A model generated the notes under the pieces. That model had not been told where the DNA came from, did no database searches, and was given only the letters and a program-made list of their open reading frames with translations. The position numbers were made by a program, and so were the translations under genes. A stretch of DNA of 36,573 nt from CAYZIB01 sp964478425. GTDB taxonomy: Bacteria; Bacillota_I; Bacilli_A; Acholeplasmatales; WRBM01. Location: the NCBI GenBank assembly GCA_964478425.1, contig CAYZIB010000012.1, positions 1 to 36,573 of the forward strand. The letters run 5' to 3'. Of this stretch, positions 16,240 to 23,273 are shown one piece after another. Each line of letters begins with the position of its first letter. The first letter of the stretch is position 1.

Positions 16240-17235
16240 TCAGTTAATATCAATTCCCATATCTTCCATCATCCACTCAATATATATACCATATCCTTCT
16301 AGTGGATTATTTACCATTACATGTGTTATAGCTCCAATTAAATAACCATCTTGAATAATTGGACTCCCACTCATTCCTTGAATTATTCCACCTGTTTTTT
16401 CAATTAATCTTTGATCTGTTACTCTTATTTTTAAACCTTTTATATCTTTTTTTTCTTGTTTTGTTTTTTCTAAAATCATAATTTCAAATTCTTCTACTAA
16501 ATCATTTTCAATACAAGTTAAAATACTAGCTTTTCCAAGTTTTACTTCATCTTGTTTTAATATTTTATAATTATTTAAAGAAATATTTGATGAATCATTA
16601 ATATATCCATATATACCTGTAATTGTGTTTTTTTTAATTTCACCTATGTTATTATCTTTTATATCTGCATGTTTTTCGCCAACTTGATTTTTTTTACCCT
16701 TTATAATTTCTGTAACAGAGGCATCCATAATATATCCTGAATTAGAATCAGTATTTTGAATTGAATGACCTAATGATGCAAACATATCATCATAAATAAA
16801 AGTCATTGTCCCTATTCCTAATAATTTATCTTTAACATATAAACCTAAAGAATATGATCCATCATCTTTTTTTACTGGTTTAATAGTTGTTTCAATTTTT
16901 TTGTTATCTCTTAAAATAATTATATCTGTTTGATTATCTTTTGTTAATAACAATTGTTTAGCTAAATCCTTATTATTTTCAATTTTTTTATTATTAAAAT
17001 ATAAAATTATATCTCCAGCTTTTATATCTGCTTTTAAATAAGGTTTATATATTTTACCATTACTTACTATATTATATGTCCCAACAACAGTAAGTTCATG
17101 TTTTAAATTTATTCCTATAGTACTTCCAGATACTTGTAATTTATCAGAATCTATATTAAAACTTTTTGCATATATTTTATTTGTAAAACAAAATAAATTT
17201 AATAACATAAAAATTAATATAATTCTTTTTTTCAT
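16240..17235 (-). CDS. spoIVB: SpoIVB peptidase (S55 family), sigma-K checkpoint signal
   Basis: Serine protease secreted from the forespore that cleaves SpoIVFA and so starts pro-sigma-K processing. Residues 1-23 form an N-terminal membrane/signal segment. A PDZ domain follows (about 45-120) and then the S55 peptidase. By alignment with Bacillus SpoIVB the triad is H157 (SLGH), D274 (RVTD) and S289 (GMSGSP), with D and S separated by 15 residues as in Bacillus. The C-terminus GYGIYIEWMMEDMGIDI is also conserved. At 331 residues it is shorter than the 426-residue Bacillus protein, mainly at the N-terminal side. A GGAAGG site precedes the ATG. It sits between recN and spo0A, the classical order. 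Confidence 0.96.
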   Translation of the reverse strand: MKKRIILIFMLLNLFCFTNKIYAKSFNIDSDKLQVSGSTIGINLKHELTVVGTYNIVSNGKIYKPYLKADIKAGDIILYFNNKKIENNKDLAKQLLLTKDNQTDIIILRDNKKIETTIKPVKKDDGSYSLGLYVKDKLLGIGTMTFIYDDMFASLGHSIQNTDSNSGYIMDASVTEIIKGKKNQVGEKHADIKDNNIGEIKKNTITGIYGYINDSSNISLNNYKILKQDEVKLGKASILTCIENDLVEEFEIMILEKTKQEKKDIKGLKIRVTDQRLIEKTGGIIQGMSGSPIIQDGYLIGAITHVMVNNPLEGYGIYIEWMMEDMGIDIN

Positions 17236-17280
17236 AAAATCAGTCCTTCCAAATGTTATTTTATGGAATAAACGATAAAA

Positions 17281-17305
17281 AAAACTGCCATTTTTAGGCA
17301 GTTTT
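17281..17305 (-). terminator. recN intrinsic terminator
   Basis: A 9-bp stem AAAACTGCC/GGCAGTTTT with a 7-base loop that contains the recN stop, followed by T-rich sequence on the minus strand. It separates recN from spoIVB. Confidence 0.9.
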
Positions 17306-18967
17306 CATTAATTGTTTAGCAATTTCTAATGAATATTTATTAATATTATCTCCACTAATCATTTTAGAAATTTCAATAATTCTTTCATCTTCTACTAAAT
17401 ATTTAAAATCAAATACTGTTCTATTATTTTCTTCTTTTTTAAAAACATGTAACTGATTATTAGCTATAGCAGCAACAATTGGCAAATGACTGATTGCTAA
17501 AACTTGGGAATAATTAGATATTTCTTTCATTTTTAAAGCAATTTTTAAAGCAACTTCACCACTTACTCCTGTATCTATTTCATCAAATACCATTAAAGGA
17601 ATATGACTTTTTTTACAGATAATAGATTTAATTACAAGCATTATTCTTGATAATTCTCCTCCACTTGCTGTTTTACATAATGGCTTTAATGCCTCACCTT
17701 TATTAAGTTGAATTAAAAAATCAATTTTATCTAATCCATCTACATATATATTACTATTATCTAAACAATCTTTATATTTACTTTCTAAAAAAGATACTTT
17801 AAATAGCACATTAGGAAGTAATAATTCATTTAATTCTTTTTTTATTTCAGTTTCTAATATGATTGCAGTTTGTTTTCTTTTTTCTTGTAACTCTAATCCT
17901 TTATTAATTAACATGTTATAATTTTTTTCTAGCTCTAATAAAGCTTTAGATAAAATATTAGAAAAATCATCATTAATATCAATTTCAAATTTAATTTTAT
18001 CCATATAAATAATTAAATCTTCTATTTTTTTATTATATTTCTTTTCTAAATTTTTTAATTCAAAAAATCTTTCTTGATAACTTTCTAAAATATTTGGATC
18101 AAAATCAATATTTTTAAATTCTTTCATAAAAAAATCTTTAACATCTAATATATCGTAATAATCATTTTCTAATTTATCAAATATTTCATTATAATTATTA
18201 TCAAAATCTTTTATTTTTTTTATTTCTTGTAATATTTGGTAAATATTATTTAATGAGTCATCAGAAAATAAATTTATTACATTTAATAATCCTTGATATA
18301 TTTTATCATGATTTTTTAATTTATTAATTTTTTCTTCTAAAATATTTATACAATTATTTTCTAAATTATAACTTTTTAATTCATTATATTGAAATTTATA
18401 TAAATCTATTTTTTCATTTAATGCTTTGCTTTTTGTTATAATATCATTATATTTTTTTAAAGATTCTTCATAATTAAAAAGTAAAATTTGATAATCTGAT
18501 AATATTTTTAAATTTTCATCATTTAAATTATCGATAATATTTAAATAATTTTCTGGATTAATAAGTTTTTGTGTATCAAATTGTAAATGAATATCTGCTA
18601 TATATTTACTTAAATTTTTTAAAGCAACCAAACTAGAATTTACATTATTAATTTTAATAACATTTTTTCCATTTTTATTAATTTCTCGATATATTATTAA
18701 ATTATTTAATTTTTTAATATCATAATCTTTTAAAAATTGATCAATATTTGGATTATCATAACTAAATTCACCAATAACTATAGCTTTATCACAATCATTT
18801 CTAATATAAGTATTATCAGCTCTATTTCCTAATAATAATCCTATACAATCAATTAATAATGATTTACCAGCTCCAGTTTTACCTGTAAGGGCAGTCATTT
18901 TATCGAAAAAATCAATTGTAATATCTTCTATAATCGCAAAATTTTTAATTTTTAGATTTTGAAGCAT
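17294..18967 (-). CDS. recN: DNA repair protein RecN
   Basis: SMC-like ATPase recruited to double-strand breaks. The N-terminal Walker A reads GKTGAGKS (about residues 29-36). A long coiled-coil centre spans about residues 150-370. The C-terminal signature (TASGGELSRIMLVIK) and Walker B (LMVFDEIDTGVSGEVALKI) complete the ATPase head. The length of 557 residues matches the family. The gene starts 23 bases inside dxs with a GGAAGTGAG site. Compared with Bacillus, tlyA and argR are missing between dxs and recN. Confidence 0.96.
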   Translation of the reverse strand: MLQNLKIKNFAIIEDITIDFFDKMTALTGKTGAGKSLLIDCIGLLLGNRADNTYIRNDCDKAIVIGEFSYDNPNIDQFLKDYDIKKLNNLIIYREINKNGKNVIKINNVNSSLVALKNLSKYIADIHLQFDTQKLINPENYLNIIDNLNDENLKILSDYQILLFNYEESLKKYNDIITKSKALNEKIDLYKFQYNELKSYNLENNCINILEEKINKLKNHDKIYQGLLNVINLFSDDSLNNIYQILQEIKKIKDFDNNYNEIFDKLENDYYDILDVKDFFMKEFKNIDFDPNILESYQERFFELKNLEKKYNKKIEDLIIYMDKIKFEIDINDDFSNILSKALLELEKNYNMLINKGLELQEKRKQTAIILETEIKKELNELLLPNVLFKVSFLESKYKDCLDNSNIYVDGLDKIDFLIQLNKGEALKPLCKTASGGELSRIMLVIKSIICKKSHIPLMVFDEIDTGVSGEVALKIALKMKEISNYSQVLAISHLPIVAAIANNQLHVFKKEENNRTVFDFKYLVEDERIIEISKMISGDNINKYSLEIAKQLMKTA

Positions 18968-20792
18968 TTATCTCACTTCCTATTAAACTATTTACTTTTT
19001 CTATAATATATTTATCACTTAACTTATATTTTTCAAGTAAATCACTAACACTTCCAAACTCAATAAACTTATCTGGTAAACACATCTTATATAATTTATT
19101 AAATGAAATATTATTTTCCATAATATAACTTGAAATCATTTGATATAAATTTCCGCTTTTAACAACTTCTTCATAAACTAATATTGGCATATTATAACTT
19201 ATTAATTTATTCAAAACATCTTTATCAATAGGTTTTATAAATAATGCATTAACTAATAAAATATCTAAAGATAAATTTCTTATACGATTAACCGCATTAC
19301 CATAACAAATAACAATCATTTTAAAATCATTTTTTTCTTCTATTTTCCAAAATGGTTTAGTATATTTTTCATCAACATATTCTTCTTTTTTTACAATTTT
19401 ATCTTTTGAATATCTTATTATCAATGGTAAATTATTCACTAAAAATCCATATTTTAATAAACTATATGTTTCATCTTGATTTGAAGGCATAGTAATTATA
19501 ATATCTGGAATTGTTTGAAACAATGAAATATCATATATACCTTGATGGGTATATCCATCTTCACCAACAAGATTTGCTCTATCTAATCCAATTACAATTT
19601 TAACTTTTTGTAATGCAATATCTTGTAATATTTCATCAAATGCTCTTTGAGAAAAAGTTGAATAATATGATAAAAAAACATTATTATTCATTTTAGCTAA
19701 TGCTCCAGACATTGTAGCCGCATGTTCTTCTTCAATTCCAACATCGATAGTATAATTTTTATATTTTTCTTGATATTTTAATAATTTACTTCCATTAAGC
19801 ATACCTGATGAAACAACAAATATTTTATTGTTTTCTTCTTGTAACTTTATTAAAGAATTTAAAACAATTTCACTAAATGATTCTTTATTTAAATCTTTTA
19901 ATGAAAAATCAATTCCATGATAATTTCCTATTGTATCATCTTCAGCTTCTTTAAATCCTTTACCTTTTTTGGTTAAAACATGAATAACACAAGGTTGATT
20001 TAATTCTTTTGCTCGATTAATGTAACTTATCATTTGATTAATATTATGTCCATCAATTGGACCTATATATCTAAATCCAAGATCTTCAAAAATATTTGAA
20101 TATTGAATAAATCCTTTAATACTTCTTGTTATTTTTCTAAAAAATACTCTCATAAATTTAGGAGATATTTTCAAAACAAAACTTTTAATTTTAATATATT
20201 TTTTATTAAGTCTTAAAGAAGATAATAATCTTGAAAATGCCCCTGTTGTTTTAGATATTCCCATTTTATTATCATTTAAAATTATTATACCTTTTTCATT
20301 TTTTAAAGTTCCTAAATGGTTTAATCCTTCAAATGCAAGGCCATTTGACATACTAGCATCACCAATTACTGATACAATATATCTGTTTAACTTTTTTTCT
20401 TTATTATCTAAAATAAGCCCTGTTTGAAAAGAAATAGATGTTGATGAATGACCCATATTAAAAACGTCATATTTAGATTCATTTGGATCACTAAATCCAT
20501 TTAAGCCATCTATTTTTCTTAATTTATGAAATTCTTTTGCTCTACCTGTTAAAATTTTATGAGTATATATTTGATGAGAAACATCAAATATTAATTTATC
20601 ATTTTCTAAATCAAAACAATAATGAAGGGCAATAGTAAGTTCAACTACTCCTAAATTAGATGATAAATGACCTCCTGTTTTTGTTATATTTTCAATTAAG
20701 TAATTTCTAATATCTGAGGCTAATATTTCTAATTCTTTTTTAGATAATTTTTTTATAAAATTTGGATTTGTTATTTGTTCTAAATCAAACAT
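18945..20792 (-). CDS. dxs: 1-deoxy-D-xylulose-5-phosphate synthase
   Basis: Thiamine-diphosphate enzyme that makes DXP from pyruvate and glyceraldehyde 3-phosphate, the first MEP-pathway step. The ThDP-binding segment GDASMSNGLAFEGLN is near residue 147, with NDNKMGIS following. The catalytic glutamate lies in IEEEHAATMSGA. GLDRANLVGEDGYTHQG is the pyrimidine-domain motif. The 615-residue length is normal. It follows xseB by three bases and overlaps recN. The second pathway enzyme, dxr, is at 1.9-3.0 kb. The ispA gene that usually lies between xseB and dxs in Bacillus is absent here. Confidence 0.96.
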   Translation of the reverse strand: MFDLEQITNPNFIKKLSKKELEILASDIRNYLIENITKTGGHLSSNLGVVELTIALHYCFDLENDKLIFDVSHQIYTHKILTGRAKEFHKLRKIDGLNGFSDPNESKYDVFNMGHSSTSISFQTGLILDNKEKKLNRYIVSVIGDASMSNGLAFEGLNHLGTLKNEKGIIILNDNKMGISKTTGAFSRLLSSLRLNKKYIKIKSFVLKISPKFMRVFFRKITRSIKGFIQYSNIFEDLGFRYIGPIDGHNINQMISYINRAKELNQPCVIHVLTKKGKGFKEAEDDTIGNYHGIDFSLKDLNKESFSEIVLNSLIKLQEENNKIFVVSSGMLNGSKLLKYQEKYKNYTIDVGIEEEHAATMSGALAKMNNNVFLSYYSTFSQRAFDEILQDIALQKVKIVIGLDRANLVGEDGYTHQGIYDISLFQTIPDIIITMPSNQDETYSLLKYGFLVNNLPLIIRYSKDKIVKKEEYVDEKYTKPFWKIEEKNDFKMIVICYGNAVNRIRNLSLDILLVNALFIKPIDKDVLNKLISYNMPILVYEEVVKSGNLYQMISSYIMENNISFNKLYKMCLPDKFIEFGSVSDLLEKYKLSDKYIIEKVNSLIGSEINASKSKN

Positions 20793-20795
20793 TGA

Positions 20796-21017
20796 TTATT
20801 CTTCCTTTTTTAATGTAAAATTTTCAAGCCCATTTTCAGTCATAATCTTAAGTAATAATTGTTCACTATAACCAAGCTTTTCTGTACAAAGTTTGCTGAT
20901 TTTTAATCCTTCACTATATTTTTTTACAGCTTCTTCTAAATTTAATTCTTTATTTTCAAGTTCTTTTACAATTTCTTCTAATTTTTTTAATGCTTCTTCA
21001 AAAGTAATATTTTCCAT
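20796..21017 (-). CDS. xseB: Exodeoxyribonuclease VII small subunit
   Basis: A 73-residue protein with the family core TFEEALKKLEEIVKELE, predicted to form the helical hairpin that coats XseA. Four to six copies bind each large subunit in characterised enzymes. It lies two bases after xseA and three before dxs, so it is part of the nusB-xseA-xseB-dxs-recN operon. Confidence 0.95.
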   Translation of the reverse strand: MENITFEEALKKLEEIVKELENKELNLEEAVKKYSEGLKISKLCTEKLGYSEQLLLKIMTENGLENFTLKKEE

Positions 21018-21019
21018 TT

Positions 21020-22282
21020 TTATTCCTTCCTTATAACTTTTGCTTTAATATTTCCATCTTTTATTTTAATGTTAATTAAATCATCGACATTTAATTCGTT
21101 AATACTTGTTATTATTTTTTCATTTTTACTAACTAATGCATAACCTCTATTTAAAACATTAAGGGGATTTCTTAAATTTAACTGATTATTTAAATTTAAT
21201 AATTTTTCCTTATAAAAATTAATTTTTTCTAAATTATGCATTTTTATAAATTTATCATATGTAAATAAAAAAGATCTTTTTTTATTATTAAATATTTCAA
21301 TAATATTTTTATTTAAGCTATTATTTAGCAATTTATATTGTTCTTTAAAATTATTTAATTGATTTAATGGATTTAATAATTTTAAACTGTCATTTAATTT
21401 TATTAAATCATTTTTTCTTTTTAAAAAAATTGTTTTAAAATTATTAGTAAGTAAAATATTATAGTTATAAAATTCTTTTTTTAAATTAATAATATCAGGA
21501 GTGACAATTTCTGCTGCTGCAGTAGGTGTAGCAGCTCTTTTATCACTTACAAAATCAGATAATGTATAGTCTGTTTCATGTCCTATTGCAGAAATAATTG
21601 GAATTTTCGAATTAAAAATAGCATTAACTACTATTTCTTCATTAAAACAAAATAAATCTTCAAAAGATCCTCCACCTCTTGCAAGAATCAAGCAATCACA
21701 AATCAAATCATTATTTGCTTCTTCTATTTTATTTTTAATTTCATATTTAGCATTTTCTCCTTGTACTAAACATGGATAAACAATAATTTCTAAATAAGGA
21801 TATCTTCTATTTATCGTATTATAAATATCTCTTATTACTGCTCCTGTTTTAGATGTTATTACACCTATTTTTTTTGGGAAAATGGGTATTTGCTTTTTAT
21901 ATTTTTCTTGAAAATAACCATTTTGTTCTAATTTGCTTTTTAATTGTTCATATTTGATATATAAATTTCCTATTCCAGATACTTCAATATGTTTAACATA
22001 TATTTGGTATGTTCCTGCACTTTCATATAAAGAGACTTTTCCAATAACAAAAACATTCATACCATCATTTATCTTCAAATCAAACTTAATTGCATCTGTT
22101 TTAAACATGATAGCTTGAATTTGACTATTTTCATCTTTTATTGTGAAATATAAATGACCTTTAGAATGTCTTTTAAAATTTGTAATTTCTCCTTTTAAAT
22201 ATACTTCATTTAAATGTTCATCATTATCAAAACGATATTTCAAATACTTGTTTAATGCTGTAACAGTAAGATATTCTTTCAT
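21020..22282 (-). CDS. xseA: Exodeoxyribonuclease VII large subunit
   Basis: Catalytic subunit of ExoVII, which degrades single-stranded DNA in both directions. An N-terminal OB-fold (residues 1-100) is followed by the nuclease domain with GVITSKTGAVIRDI, ARGGGSFEDL and the conserved segment DKRAATPTAAAE. The C-terminal half is a long helix that binds XseB. The length of 420 residues is typical. Its ATG overlaps the nusB TGA and lacks a clear ribosome binding site, so translation is probably coupled to nusB. Confidence 0.96.
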   Translation of the reverse strand: MKEYLTVTALNKYLKYRFDNDEHLNEVYLKGEITNFKRHSKGHLYFTIKDENSQIQAIMFKTDAIKFDLKINDGMNVFVIGKVSLYESAGTYQIYVKHIEVSGIGNLYIKYEQLKSKLEQNGYFQEKYKKQIPIFPKKIGVITSKTGAVIRDIYNTINRRYPYLEIIVYPCLVQGENAKYEIKNKIEEANNDLICDCLILARGGGSFEDLFCFNEEIVVNAIFNSKIPIISAIGHETDYTLSDFVSDKRAATPTAAAEIVTPDIINLKKEFYNYNILLTNNFKTIFLKRKNDLIKLNDSLKLLNPLNQLNNFKEQYKLLNNSLNKNIIEIFNNKKRSFLFTYDKFIKMHNLEKINFYKEKLLNLNNQLNLRNPLNVLNRGYALVSKNEKIITSINELNVDDLINIKIKDGNIKAKVIRKE

Positions 22283-22656
22283 AAATTGTTTGATATTTTA
22301 TCAAGTAATTTATTATTAAATGCACCAGAATTAAAATCATCAGTTTTTGAATATATTTTTGATAATTCAATAGCTTCATTAATTACAATCGGTTTTGCTA
22401 GACCATTCATAAGCTCATAAACCGCAATTCTTATAATTGATCTATCAACATAATTTAATCTATTAATTGTATAATTTGTTAAATTTTTAATAATAATATC
22501 ATCAATTTTTTTTAAATTATTATTAACTCCTGTAACTAATTCTAAAGCATAATCATCTAGATTGTTATAAAGTGTAATATCACTTTCTTTCATTAAATCT
22601 AGATTATATAAATAATTTAAGGCATATTGCCTAGATTGTCTTTTACTACTATTCAT
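22279..22656 (-). CDS. nusB: Transcription antitermination factor NusB
   Basis: An all-helical 125-residue protein that binds boxA with S10 in rRNA antitermination. SRQYALNYLYNLD near the N-terminus and the C-terminal VDRSIIRIAVYEL...KPIVINEAIELSKIYS are diagnostic. A GGAGTGG site precedes the ATG. It heads the operon nusB-xseA-xseB-dxs-recN and lies downstream of spoIIIAH; in Bacillus the spoIIIA operon also lies upstream of nusB, separated by accB-accC. Confidence 0.95.
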   Translation of the reverse strand: MNSSKRQSRQYALNYLYNLDLMKESDITLYNNLDDYALELVTGVNNNLKKIDDIIIKNLTNYTINRLNYVDRSIIRIAVYELMNGLAKPIVINEAIELSKIYSKTDDFNSGAFNNKLLDKISNNL

Positions 22657-22679
22657 TTTACCACTCCATAACTAAATCT

Positions 22680-22688
22680 ATTTTACCA
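22680..22688 (-). promoter_or_regulatory. Possible nusB extended -10 promoter
   Basis: On the minus strand TGGTAAAAT (extended -10 plus TAAAAT) lies 23 bases upstream of the nusB ATG and past the spoIIIAH terminator. The -35 region is only AT-rich. Confidence 0.45.
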
Positions 22689-22725
22689 CAAATATTTATA
22701 TATATAAATATAAATTTTAAAAAAA

Positions 22726-22742
22726 AGAAGCTTTTAGCTTCT
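22726..22742 (-). terminator. spoIIIAH intrinsic terminator
   Basis: A 7-bp stem AGAAGCT/AGCTTCT with a 3-base loop and T8 tail on the minus strand. The stop TAG of spoIIIAH (22741-22743) is part of the upstream arm. Confidence 0.9.
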
Positions 22743-23217
22743 AACTTACATAATTAACATTTACCTTATAATATGATGCAGTATTACTTTTAACTATTTC
22801 TGCAACTTCAATAAATTCATCAACAGACAAATTATCAGCTACTACTGTAATATAAACATTATATCCATTTTGATTATCAATTTTAATTACTGCTTCATCA
22901 TAGCCAAGACTTAAAATTGAATTTTCTAAGGACATTTCTAAATTAAAAATTATATTCATTGCTTCTAATTTTTCTAACGCTTGTTTTTTATCTTGTAATG
23001 TATTATCTTTAGATGCCATTTTTAAATTTAATTCATTAATTAAATTTGTTCTTGTTTCTAAATATGCTGTTCTAGTTTCTAAAATTTCTTTATTTTTTGA
23101 TGTTACTTCATTATCAACTGGATTTGTATTTCCTGTATTATCCGGCATTTTAATATAATAAATAGTTAACATCAAAGCAACTGCTACCAAAAAAATTGTT
23201 AATTTTTTTCTTTTCAT
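22741..23217 (-). CDS. spoIIIAH: Stage III sporulation protein AH
   Basis: Mother-cell component of the SpoIIIA-SpoIIQ channel, related to the YscJ/FliF ring family. The 158-residue product has one N-terminal membrane helix (LTIFLVAVALMLTIYYIK) with the YYI-x-P exit seen in Bacillus SpoIIIAH. A short linker and helix follow (LETRTNLINELNLKMAS). The C-terminal ring domain reads ENSILSLGYDEAVIKI and YYKVNVNYV, aligning with LIKTQGYEDALVN and VAVTFEPS of the Bacillus protein. I choose the ATG at 23217 because AAGGGGG lies eight bases upstream; a start at 23241 has no site. No spoIIIAA-AG genes are adjacent, so it stands alone between the pot operon and nusB. A candidate sigma-E promoter precedes it. 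Confidence 0.9.
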   Translation of the reverse strand: MKRKKLTIFLVAVALMLTIYYIKMPDNTGNTNPVDNEVTSKNKEILETRTAYLETRTNLINELNLKMASKDNTLQDKKQALEKLEAMNIIFNLEMSLENSILSLGYDEAVIKIDNQNGYNVYITVVADNLSVDEFIEVAEIVKSNTASYYKVNVNYVS

Positions 23218-23220
23218 AAT

Positions 23221-23263
23221 AAAAGCCCCCTTAAATTTCAATAAATTATATGAGGAGGCTTTT
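23221..23263 (-). terminator. potD terminator-like hairpin that includes the spoIIIAH ribosome binding site
   Basis: On the minus strand AAAAGCCTCCT (23263-23253) pairs with AGGGGGCTTTT (23231-23221), 11 bp with one G-T pair, around a 21-base loop; T-rich sequence follows. The 3' arm is also the Shine-Dalgarno sequence of spoIIIAH. Confidence 0.75.
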
Positions 23264-23273
23264 TAAATTATTC
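23245..23273 (-). promoter_or_regulatory. Candidate sigma-E promoter of spoIIIAH
   Basis: On the minus strand GAATAAT (23267-23273), 14 bases and CATATAAT (23245-23252). The -10 matches the sigma-E form CATAnnnT and the -35 differs at one place from KMATATT. The -10 lies in the loop of the potD terminator. SpoIIIA genes are sigma-E dependent in Bacillus. The match could be chance in such AT-rich DNA. Confidence 0.45.

Noticed and set aside
17236..17293. Sigma-F, sigma-G or sigma-E promoter before spoIVB
   Set aside because: CATAAAAT resembles a sigma-E -10 but there is no -35, and no GNATA-type pair at the right spacing for sigma-F or sigma-G. The signal is too weak in AT-rich DNA.
22696..22712. 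AT palindrome TTTATATATATAAA upstream of nusB
   Set aside because: Self-complementary AT runs are expected by chance in this base composition and it has no other supporting signal.
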